From: Nitratidesulfovibrio termitidis HI1
Lineage (GTDB): Bacteria; Desulfobacterota; Desulfovibrionia; Desulfovibrionales; Desulfovibrionaceae
Assembly: GCF_000504305.1 (NCBI RefSeq)
Contig: NZ_KI632512.1
Span: 2,942,220 to 3,006,219, forward strand
DNA: 64,000 nucleotides
Reading direction: 5' to 3'
Every line of letters begins with the position of its first letter. The first letter of the stretch is position 1. Positions 36,992 to 43,911 of this stretch are shown in pieces. The translations under genes and the position numbers were made by a program. The notes beneath the pieces were generated by a model. It was not told the origin of the DNA. It made no database searches and worked only from the letters and a program-made list of their open reading frames with translations.

Positions 36992-38013
36992 GCGGTGGCG
37001 ACCTTGATGTGCCAGGGTTCGAAGCGGACCCCCAGCATGTTGTCCTGCGGGTAGCGCAGGGTGATGTAGCCCAGTTCCTCCAGCCGCCGGAACACCGGAG
37101 TGGTCGTGAAGGCAGAGGTGAAGTTGCGCGCGCCGTAGCCGCGCTGCCCCACGTCGAAGTCGCCTATGCCGTGGAACGAGTACCCCGGCGGGGCCAGCGA
37201 GCGCGAGGCCAGCGACAGGTTGCCGCCGTTGGTGGAGGCCTTGGTGAGGAACAGGTGGAACTGCTTCATGATGCCGCGCACGCCGGAGGTGAGCACCACG
37301 TCCTCGCCCAGCAGGCGGCGGATGGTTTCCCACGTGGCGCGCGGTTCGCCCTGATAGACGTAGTTGCCCATGCCCGGCACCTTGTACACTTCTCGTGAGG
37401 GGATGGTGGCGGTCAGCGAGTTCAGCGGCTTCATGCCCATGAACCCGTAAGCGGATGCGTCCGCATGGAACAGTTCGTCGATGAGGGCCAGTTCCTGCGG
37501 GCTGAAGGCGCCGACGGCCGGGTAACTCCGGGCCACCCGCACCGCCTCGTCGAAGCCGAGCAGGTAGAAGAAGCCGTGCCCCACGGTGCGTTCCAGGCGG
37601 CCCAGCCTGTCGGTGGCGGCGTGCAGCACGGGAATGCGCTGGGGCGGCAGGGTGATGTCGCTGGGGTGGGGGCTGTCGAACCGGCGCATCTTGAACAGGT
37701 AGTCGCGCACGGCGTCGTCGATGCCGGGGGGGGCGTCCAGGTCGTTGGGGTGGTCCGTCTGCTGGGCGACAAGGTCGTCGTCCTGCGGGGGGCGGGAACC
37801 TTTGGTGCCGGATGCGGGCTGGCCGGACGCCGGGGACGGGGAAGACCCGACGCCCGATGCGCCCGATGCGACTGGCGGGGACGAGGCAGCCCCCAGCGGC
37901 CCGCTGCCGCGCCGCAGGGCGGGGCGTGTTGCTGGTCCGGCAAGGGCGGTGCCCATGGCGGCCAGGTGCAGCGCGCACGCGCACGCGGCGATGAGAAACC
38001 GTCGTCTGTTCAT
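36988..38013 (-). CDS. M15-type (VanY/DacB-like) D-Ala-D-Ala carboxypeptidase
   Basis: The 341-residue exported protein starts with an Arg-rich signal (MNRRRFLIAACACALHLAA). A Pro/Ser linker leads to an M15B-like peptidase domain: the first zinc ligands are in SFHGIGDFDVG near residue 284 (His and Asp) and the last His with the catalytic Glu in RFEPWHIKVA near the C-terminus. M15 enzymes cleave the terminal D-Ala of peptidoglycan stems. Coupling to an M99 carboxypeptidase, which acts on the resulting tripeptides, makes a coherent wall-trimming pair. The Arg-Arg start hints at possible Tat export, but it lacks the full twin-arginine motif. Confidence 0.85.
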   Translation of the reverse strand: MNRRRFLIAACACALHLAAMGTALAGPATRPALRRGSGPLGAASSPPVASGASGVGSSPSPASGQPASGTKGSRPPQDDDLVAQQTDHPNDLDAPPGIDDAVRDYLFKMRRFDSPHPSDITLPPQRIPVLHAATDRLGRLERTVGHGFFYLLGFDEAVRVARSYPAVGAFSPQELALIDELFHADASAYGFMGMKPLNSLTATIPSREVYKVPGMGNYVYQGEPRATWETIRRLLGEDVVLTSGVRGIMKQFHLFLTKASTNGGNLSLASRSLAPPGYSFHGIGDFDVGQRGYGARNFTSAFTTTPVFRRLEELGYITLRYPQDNMLGVRFEPWHIKVATA

Positions 38014-38479
38014 GTGCCCGTTGCGTGCCCCCGAAAGTATGGTCCCGGATGCCGGATGCGCGCTGCGCTGTCCCGGTGGTGTCGCCGTAAGCGACTCCGG
38101 ATGCAGACAGGACGCGGCACGGCTGCGACACGGGATGCGCTTGGCGTGCGGTCCGGTGCTGCCCGAACCTGCTCAGCCAGCCGGATCTGCCGCAGGATGT
38201 ACCGGCAGTGTCCCGCGACGGTTGGATGAAGTCCGGACGGGCCGCGCCCAGCCGCCGTGCGCCGGGGGAACCCTATCCGAAATCCGCGCGGAACTCAAAG
38301 GGCGGGGAAGGCCGTGCATCCAGCGGTACTTGCCTGTGGGAGCCGAAGATCGCCAAGCCGGATGGCACGTCCGGAGTGACCTTCAGTGTGGACAGTACTG
38401 GCAGCACCGGCGGCCCCTGCGCAGGTCGGGACGGGCTATTCGCCGCAGGCGAAGCGGAGGGGGGAGCGTTTCCGCCAAG
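38014..38479. repeat. Gap with Rhs-island junction repeat (copy 1, about 38330-38470)
   Basis: Between the M15 gene and the island, about 38330-38470 matches segments at 42015, 46885 and 49023. Read on the minus strand it has a small hairpin, CCGC..GCGG, then CCCGTCCCGACCTGCGCAGG, GCCGCCGGTGCTG and a stretch ending in CCCACAGGCA. In the copies at 46885 and 49023 this leads to the start codon of an exported protein; here that gene is absent. It marks the left edge of the island. Confidence 0.7.
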
Positions 38480-40213
38480 TTATTCGCGGTTGCCGGGCAC
38501 GCTGGCATGCCACCAGCCGGTCATTGAAGCGGGCCTTGCGTATGGGGAGAAGTCCCAGGCCGCAAGAATTTCGTCCATGTCGGGAGGCAGGGAATCCGGA
38601 TGTTGTCGGTCGTTGGTGTAGTGCCAGTTCCGGGGGGGAGCGTCGTTGTTGCGGTTGTCGTGGAAGAAGGCGTCCACCCTTCCAGAAGGGGCCAGGACGA
38701 TGGCCCCGTATTCCATGGGCTGCCGATCGAATGTGCCCCCGCAGGCAAGGCTGCCAGTGCTGGTGCGTGTGCAACTTGCCAGTAGGTCGCGTAATTGCAG
38801 GTAAAGAGGGGGCGGCAGGATGCCCGCCAACTGGGCGGCCACGCCGGGCATGGTGTAGACGGTGTCAGCCGGAAGACCGTCAAGATGCGCAAGCCCGGTA
38901 AAGGGCCGCATCGGTGCCCCTGCCCGGTGAGCCGGACCGGGGAGGCTGTTAAAATACACATAGGCCGGGTATTCGGGGCCGTCATCGTTCGTGGGCGCAG
39001 GGGGGACGAGGCCGTTGCTGAACGGGGCGCGCCATGTCTCACAGGCGGGCTGAGAATCCGGGCAGGTGGAGACGGTCAGCACGTCGTTTTCATTGTACCA
39101 TTCCCGGTGGAGCGAACCTGCAACCGTGCCGTGTTCTCCGTTGCTGGCAGCGTACGTGCCGGTGAAGACCGCAGGGCCTTCTTCGGATTGCCGCGCGGTG
39201 ACATCGAACAGCCATGTACGGTTCTTGGCGTCGCCAGCCATGGTCCAGCGCGTGGTGGAGGTGGCAGACACTGGGCGCCTGCCTTGCCAGAAGGCAAGAG
39301 CCGTCCAGTCCGGAGCGGAGGCAGGTGATGGCGGGGTAACTGCCTTTACCCTTGGGGCACTGGCGTGCAGCCACGTTGTTGCGGACAGGACGAGGGGCGG
39401 CCAACCGTCGAAATCCCAGATATCCACCAGTTCATTCAGGTCCGGGGGTAGCGAGTCCGGATGCTGCCGGTCATTGGTATAGTGCCAAGCAAGGTTGCGG
39501 ATGCGCCCATTGTCGCGTGAACCGTAGAAGAACACATCCACCCTGCCGTATGGGGCGACAAGCAGCGCCCCATACAACACCTGTTGCCGGTTGAAATGGC
39601 CGCCGCAGGCAATGCCGCCTCTGCTGGTCCGGGCGCACTGTCCTTCCATTTCCTGAAGCAGCAGAAAATGCGGCGGGGGGAGGATGTACGCCAGTTGAGC
39701 GGCAACACCGGGGATGGTGTTGAAGTCCCTTCCGCCATGCTCGAAGAATTCGTCCATGCCGGAGAACTGCGTTTGAGAAGGCGGCTCCCCTGCGTCAGCG
39801 GCGGCAGATGGGGGCGCAGCAGGACGAAAATCCGGAAAGGGCGGCATGGGGTGGGTTGCATCCGGGGAGTAGCGTATACAGGCGGGTGCGTTCCTGGGGC
39901 ACATGTATCCGTCTGTTGCGGATACACCGGCATGCCACTTTGGTATGTCCCAGAAGACAACGGGAATGGGGCTTTCGTTCGCGGGCGTGTATGTTCCGCT
40001 GTATACGCCGCACCTGTCTTCCGTCTGCTTCGACATGACGGAGAGGCCGGGGGCAAAAGTTCCGGCAGGCATCCTTGCGGAGTTCCATTCCCGTATGATG
40101 GTCGGCACATGCGGGGTGGAAACGTTCAGGCGGTCACGCGCGGGCGCCGTGGTGGGAAAAAGGCAGTGCAGCAGGAAGACGATGCCGAGCAGGCGGGCGA
40201 GGGCATGGGGCAT
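38480..40213 (-). CDS. Exported two-unit protein, candidate immunity to lysozyme-like Rhs toxin
   Basis: The 577-residue protein has a signal peptide (ARLLGIVFLLHCLFPTTAPA). It contains the same unit twice (about residues 60-280 and 340-570): a beta segment (GTYTPANE, GTYAASNGE), a CPxxxxAC pair, then MPGVAAQLAGILPPP, a CGG turn, an APSGRVDxFF strand and WHYTNDRQHPDSLPPD. The second half of each unit recalls Ivy-type lysozyme inhibitors (cysteine loop followed by a VLxSPxG strand), but this is by eye only. It directly follows a lysozyme-like toxin-tip fragment, as its paralogue at 42094 follows a full toxin. Its last 50 codons are nearly identical in DNA to those of that paralogue. Confidence 0.72.
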   Translation of the reverse strand: MPHALARLLGIVFLLHCLFPTTAPARDRLNVSTPHVPTIIREWNSARMPAGTFAPGLSVMSKQTEDRCGVYSGTYTPANESPIPVVFWDIPKWHAGVSATDGYMCPRNAPACIRYSPDATHPMPPFPDFRPAAPPSAAADAGEPPSQTQFSGMDEFFEHGGRDFNTIPGVAAQLAYILPPPHFLLLQEMEGQCARTSRGGIACGGHFNRQQVLYGALLVAPYGRVDVFFYGSRDNGRIRNLAWHYTNDRQHPDSLPPDLNELVDIWDFDGWPPLVLSATTWLHASAPRVKAVTPPSPASAPDWTALAFWQGRRPVSATSTTRWTMAGDAKNRTWLFDVTARQSEEGPAVFTGTYAASNGEHGTVAGSLHREWYNENDVLTVSTCPDSQPACETWRAPFSNGLVPPAPTNDDGPEYPAYVYFNSLPGPAHRAGAPMRPFTGLAHLDGLPADTVYTMPGVAAQLAGILPPPLYLQLRDLLASCTRTSTGSLACGGTFDRQPMEYGAIVLAPSGRVDAFFHDNRNNDAPPRNWHYTNDRQHPDSLPPDMDEILAAWDFSPYARPASMTGWWHASVPGNRE

Positions 40214-40297
40214 GGGGTACCGCTTCGCTGGTTGAGGCACCGCGCGGAAGGGGAGCCGGTATCCGCGCGGCGCGCTTTGTTTTGCGTACGCCTTTTC

Positions 40298-40510
40298 CTA
40301 TTTTTGACGTTCGCGGGAGATTTCGTCAAGCAGCATGGCTTCGACATGACGGCGTGATGCATAACCGTCGTTGCAGTTGCGTAGTCTGTTGCTGGCAGTC
40401 TCCCAATCTTGCACCTTGATCGCGTTCCAGACAGGTTTCAGTTTGCCCGTTGCTGCACCAGTTGTCCCATATTGGTAGGCAATGGAGCTGACGACGGTCT
40501 GAGCCTGAAC
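40298..40510 (-). pseudogene. C-terminal fragment of lysozyme-like Rhs toxin tip
   Basis: About 70 codons match the end of the Rhs protein at 43912: QAQTVVSSIAYQYG, KLKPVWNAIKVQDWETA, RLRNCNDGYASRRHVEAMLL. This is the C-terminal lobe of a T4-lysozyme-like domain. The catalytic lobe, Rhs core and any convincing start are missing; an upstream ATG at 40588 is in unrelated AT-rich DNA. It lies 84 bp upstream of the candidate immunity gene, the same order as the intact pair. It is best read as a displaced cassette remnant. Confidence 0.78.
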
Positions 40511-40658
40511 TGGTTGTGCTGAGCTAGCGTTAGCTTGGCAGTGGTGGTATGTTCCTATATATGTAGCCGAATGGGGTGCCGCGCGCATTGGGATCTGGGG
40601 TGTTGTCGTTCTAGGATTTTTGTTTGGAATTATGTCAACGATGCAGTGGTGTTAGGCG

Positions 40659-41096
40659 ATGGGGGCTGTCGTGAAAAGGTTCAAGTACAATGCTTTGATG
40701 TTTCAACGTGCCACAATAGTATTGCTTGTTCTTGTTGATCATTTCGTGTGGTATTTTGCAGGATTTTATAATGATGTGAATTCGTATTATATAGTAGCAG
40801 TTGAACTCCTACGCATAGCTGCGATAGTTTTCGCGTTTTTGTATAAAGACAATTGCGGTATTGGGAAAATTCTTACAGGAATGATTCTATATTCGTTTTT
40901 TCTGGCATTCGTAAACTGGTATGGAATTAGCAATTCATATTATGGGCTGCACAAACGCACCGTGACAAATATGTTATATTTTAAAAAATCACCAGAGATA
41001 GAGTTTGAAAATTTATGGCCATCTTTTTTTGCATGTGTTTATCTTCAAGTCATATACCTCGCATATCGATATGGAGAAAAGAAAGGCGTAAAATAA
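40659..41096 (+). CDS. Small multi-pass membrane protein, candidate immunity (paralogue 1)
   Basis: The 145-residue protein has about four hydrophobic helices and is encoded by strongly AT-rich DNA. It is homologous to the product at 49529: VWYFAGFYND aligns with FWHFAGIFAA, and MILYSFFLAFVN with MVYSLFMFFVS, followed in both by Lys-Arg and a final helix with Cys. Both genes converge on an Rhs toxin tip of the same class with a hairpin between. The start is uncertain: ATG at 40659 has a weak site, and a GTG at 40671 follows a G-rich one. Immunity to a membrane-acting or imported toxin is inference from this recurrent pairing. Confidence 0.75.
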   Translation: MGAVVKRFKYNALMFQRATIVLLVLVDHFVWYFAGFYNDVNSYYIVAVELLRIAAIVFAFLYKDNCGIGKILTGMILYSFFLAFVNWYGISNSYYGLHKRTVTNMLYFKKSPEIEFENLWPSFFACVYLQVIYLAYRYGEKKGVK

Positions 41097-41099
41097 ATA

Positions 41100-41126
41100 T
41101 GGCCACCTTCCGCTAGAAGGTGGCCA
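41100..41126. terminator. Bidirectional terminator between membrane protein and Rhs fragment
   Basis: TGGCCACCTTC and GAAGGTGGCCA form a perfect 11-bp stem with loop CGCTA, exactly between two convergent stop codons 36 bp apart. AT-rich sequence on the left would give a T-run for minus-strand transcription. Confidence 0.88.
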
Positions 41127-41131
41127 CGGCA

Positions 41132-41983
41132 TTACTTGTCGACAAATTTGCCGTTTCCCGCGTCTCTGGGATGCTTTGCCGGATCCCATTCCTTACTTTG
41201 CGATTGCGGGCGGTCAGCTTTGTCCTTTTCTCGTCTTTCTGCGATCTTTTCAAAGGCGTAGCTAATCGGTTGAAAATGGTCGGCTGCCAACGTCCCCGTG
41301 GCGAACCCGCGTGCGCGGGAACCCGCCTCCTCCTGCATTTTGGCGATGCCTTCCTTCTTTTCCTTGCTTCCGTATGGGTATGACCACCACGGGCGCAGGC
41401 GCTTCAAGATGCCCTCTCCCTCCAGCCCCAGCGGGTCGAAGGCGCTGACCGGGTCGTCCACGCAATAGTCGTAGGGGTCGTGGTCGCCGCCGGTGTCGCC
41501 CAGCGGGTCGGGCGCGGTGAAGCGTCCGGTGCGCGGGTCGTAGTCGCGAAAGCCGAAGCGCACGAGGCCGGTGTGCCGGTCCACCAGCCCCCCGGCAAAG
41601 CCCAGCGGCAGGAAGAAGTACGGGCAGGTGTCCAGCAGCGGGTTGCCGAAGCTGTCGTATTCCATGCGCTTCACCACGCGGCCATCCGGGGCCAGCAGCG
41701 CCTTTGGCGTGCCCACCTGGTCGCACCCGATGCGGAAGGTGACGGAATGCTGCGGCGTGGCGGGTTCCCCGGCCTTGCGGAAGATGGACGGGTCCAGCAG
41801 GTTGCCGTCCAGGCTGTCCAGCGCGGGGCCGCGCACGGTGACCGCCTCTGGCACGCGGCCCCCGCCGTAATGAAAGGTGTAGTCCGAGCCGGTGCGGTGG
41901 TCGCGGAAGCGGGCCAGGCGCAGCGGGTCGAGCCACTGGTATTCCTCGCTGGGCGCGTGGTTGCGCAGCACCATGAAGGGCAT
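41132..41983 (-). CDS. N-terminally truncated Rhs core with RPWWSYPYGS-type toxin tip
   Basis: From an internal ATG (MPFMVLRNHAPSEEY) this 283-residue frame contains the second half of the Rhs core (RFGFRDYDPRTGRFTAPDPL and the cleavage-type end FDPLGL near residue 190), then a tip with LRPWWSYPYGSKEKKEGIAK and a C-terminus ending WDPAKHPRDAGNGKFVDK. The frame upstream reaches a stop within 90 bp, where Rhs sequence is joined to a junction repeat at about 42022. It is therefore an orphan Rhs-CT, probably silent unless recombined onto an intact N-terminus. Its tip shares the RPWWSYPYGS block with the Rhs gene at 50005 but diverges after it. Confidence 0.8.
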   Translation of the reverse strand: MPFMVLRNHAPSEEYQWLDPLRLARFRDHRTGSDYTFHYGGGRVPEAVTVRGPALDSLDGNLLDPSIFRKAGEPATPQHSVTFRIGCDQVGTPKALLAPDGRVVKRMEYDSFGNPLLDTCPYFFLPLGFAGGLVDRHTGLVRFGFRDYDPRTGRFTAPDPLGDTGGDHDPYDYCVDDPVSAFDPLGLEGEGILKRLRPWWSYPYGSKEKKEGIAKMQEEAGSRARGFATGTLAADHFQPISYAFEKIAERREKDKADRPQSQSKEWDPAKHPRDAGNGKFVDK

Positions 41984-42014
41984 GCCGTGCTGCCCGAAGC
42001 GGTAACGGATGATG

Positions 42015-42088
42015 TACTCAGCACCGGCGGCACCTGTGCAGGTCGGGACGGGTTATTTGCCGCAGGCGATGCGGAGGGGACGTTGCGG
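42015..42088. repeat. Rhs-island junction repeat (copy 2)
   Basis: On the minus strand: CCGCATCGCCTGCGG (a 5-bp stem hairpin), CAAATAACCC, GTCCCGACCTGCACAGG and GCCGCCGGTGCTG, then an abrupt switch into Rhs core sequence. It begins just past the stop of the exported protein at 42094. The break shows recombination between the junction leader and an Rhs core. Confidence 0.75.
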
Positions 42089-42093
42089 GCGCA

Positions 42094-43842
42094 TTATTCG
42101 CGGTTGCCGGGCACGCTGGCATGCCACCAGCCGGTCATTGAAGCGGGCCTTGCGTATGGGGAGAAGTCCCAGGCCGCAAGAACTTCGTCCATGTCGGGGG
42201 GCAGGGAATCCGGATGTTGCCGGTCGTTGGTGTAGTGCCATGAGGCCACCGGCCCATCGGGGGACGGATTATGAAAAAAGACATGGATGATGCCGGTGGG
42301 GCGCAGCAGGACTGCGGCATAAGGCATTTGTTCATGCTGGGCAAAGCTTCCGCCGCAGGAGAGAGAGCCGCTTTCGAGCATAGTGCATTCGGCGTCAAGG
42401 CGTTGCATTAGCGCTAAGTGTGGTGGCGGCAGGATGTCCGCCAATTGCTCGACTACTCCGGGGACCGCGAAGATGGCGTTGACCCATCGGCCATCAAGGC
42501 GTTCCAAGTCGGGCAGGGGGCGAACGGGTGGGGACGTCCATTGGGCTTTTTCTGGGGTACTGCTCATGTACACATGGGAAGGATACTGGGGGCCGGAGAA
42601 ATTCTGGGTCTGGGGCGGGGCAAGATCGTTGGTGATTTCCGTCCGCCACGGAGTGCATACGGATTCGGTAGATGGGCAGGCATAAATGTCGACCAGGTCG
42701 ACTTCGGAGTCCCAGTCTTTCAGGATCGAGCCAGTGACCGGGACGTTTTCTCCGGTGCTGTCCGTATAGGAACCGGAGAAAGATGCCGTGCCGTCCGGGG
42801 TTTGTCTGGCGACGACATCGAAGCGGACTTCTCCGGATTTTACATCTCCAGAGAGAGTCCATCGAGCCGTGAACATTGGCGGAGATGGGGGAAACACCTG
42901 TATGCCGGGATTCACCTGCGCTTTCACGGAGACAGCAGGGAGACTGGGCGATACGGCGTTTACGTGCAACCAGCGAGTGGCAGAGGTGTCAAGCGGTGGC
43001 CAGCCATCGAAATCCCATGCCTGTATCAGTTCCTCCATGTCGGGCGGGAGTGATTCCGGACGATTTCTGTCTGTCGAGTAGTGCCAGGCAAGATTCCGGA
43101 TTCGCCCGTTGTTCCGCGAACCGTAGAAGAAGACGTCAATCTTCCCTGTGGGCGCAACGACAACGGCTCCGTACAGGATATGCTGTCGTTCAAAGTAGCC
43201 GCCACAGACGATGCTGCCCAGGCTGGTCATGGAGCACTGGGCCTGAAGGTCCTGCAATAGTAGAAAATGCGGCGGTGGCAGGACGTTTGCCAGTTGGGCT
43301 GTGAGCCCTGGCAAGGTGTTGATGGTCCATGCGGGTTGCCCGTGCAGGCGTGCGAGTCCGGGATAGGGGGGAGGCGTTTGGGGTGACCAGGCAGGTTTGG
43401 GCGGAAATGGGGTCTTGGCCGTATCGTTACGCAGTGTCTCCGTTACGATGTACGGCACCCTCCCGTCCGGGGAGGATTCCTGCGCATAGGATTCTGCTTC
43501 AAAGAACGCACACGGTTGCGTTGTGATGGGACAGATATAGCCTGATACCATTGGAGGTGATGCGTACCACATTGGGGTATACCATCCCGCCACAGGTGCA
43601 GAAGCTCCTGTGGCGTCCGTGTATGTTCCGACATATACGGCGCTGCTGTCATCCGCAGTTTTCGCCATGACGTCGAGGAAGGCATCCTGGCCACCAGGAT
43701 GCACCGTGTACGCCCAATGATGTACCGTTGTGGATACGTTGGGTGCAACGACGTTATGCTTGCGGCTTCCCATGGCGGTACATGGCCAGACAAGGATAGC
43801 CGCAAGGCAGAGCGAAAGCGCGTGGAGGAAAATGCGGAGCAT
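42094..43842 (-). CDS. Exported two-unit protein, candidate immunity partner of lysozyme-like Rhs
   Basis: The 582-residue protein has a signal peptide (LHALSLCLAAILVWPCTAMG) and two homologous units. Each unit has a GTYTDATG/GSYTDSTGE strand, a Cys pair (CPITTQPC, CPSTESVC), then LPGLTAQLANVLPPPH or VPGVVEQLADILPPPH, a CGG loop, a VVVAPTGKIDVFF or VLLRPTGIIHVFF strand and WHY(S/T)xDR. It starts 69 bp after the stop of the Rhs toxin at 43912 on the same strand, the standard toxin-then-immunity order, and would reach the periplasm where a lysozyme acts. Resemblance to Ivy inhibitors is suggestive only. Paralogues are at 38480 and 47133. Confidence 0.75.
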   Translation of the reverse strand: MLRIFLHALSLCLAAILVWPCTAMGSRKHNVVAPNVSTTVHHWAYTVHPGGQDAFLDVMAKTADDSSAVYVGTYTDATGASAPVAGWYTPMWYASPPMVSGYICPITTQPCAFFEAESYAQESSPDGRVPYIVTETLRNDTAKTPFPPKPAWSPQTPPPYPGLARLHGQPAWTINTLPGLTAQLANVLPPPHFLLLQDLQAQCSMTSLGSIVCGGYFERQHILYGAVVVAPTGKIDVFFYGSRNNGRIRNLAWHYSTDRNRPESLPPDMEELIQAWDFDGWPPLDTSATRWLHVNAVSPSLPAVSVKAQVNPGIQVFPPSPPMFTARWTLSGDVKSGEVRFDVVARQTPDGTASFSGSYTDSTGENVPVTGSILKDWDSEVDLVDIYACPSTESVCTPWRTEITNDLAPPQTQNFSGPQYPSHVYMSSTPEKAQWTSPPVRPLPDLERLDGRWVNAIFAVPGVVEQLADILPPPHLALMQRLDAECTMLESGSLSCGGSFAQHEQMPYAAVLLRPTGIIHVFFHNPSPDGPVASWHYTNDRQHPDSLPPDMDEVLAAWDFSPYARPASMTGWWHASVPGNRE

Positions 43843-43911
43843 GGCAACCTTCTATCCGATGTGCCCCGCAAGAGTTTTTACGAGGCACATCGGCAAAGAA
43901 ATATAGCGGTG

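Noticed and set aside
42053-42241. Frames ending RIACGK, RIACGQ or RFACGE in the junction repeats as toxin C-termini
   Set aside because: The shared residues come from a conserved hairpin (CCGCATCGCCTGCGG) rather than from a continuous protein; upstream codons differ at each copy.
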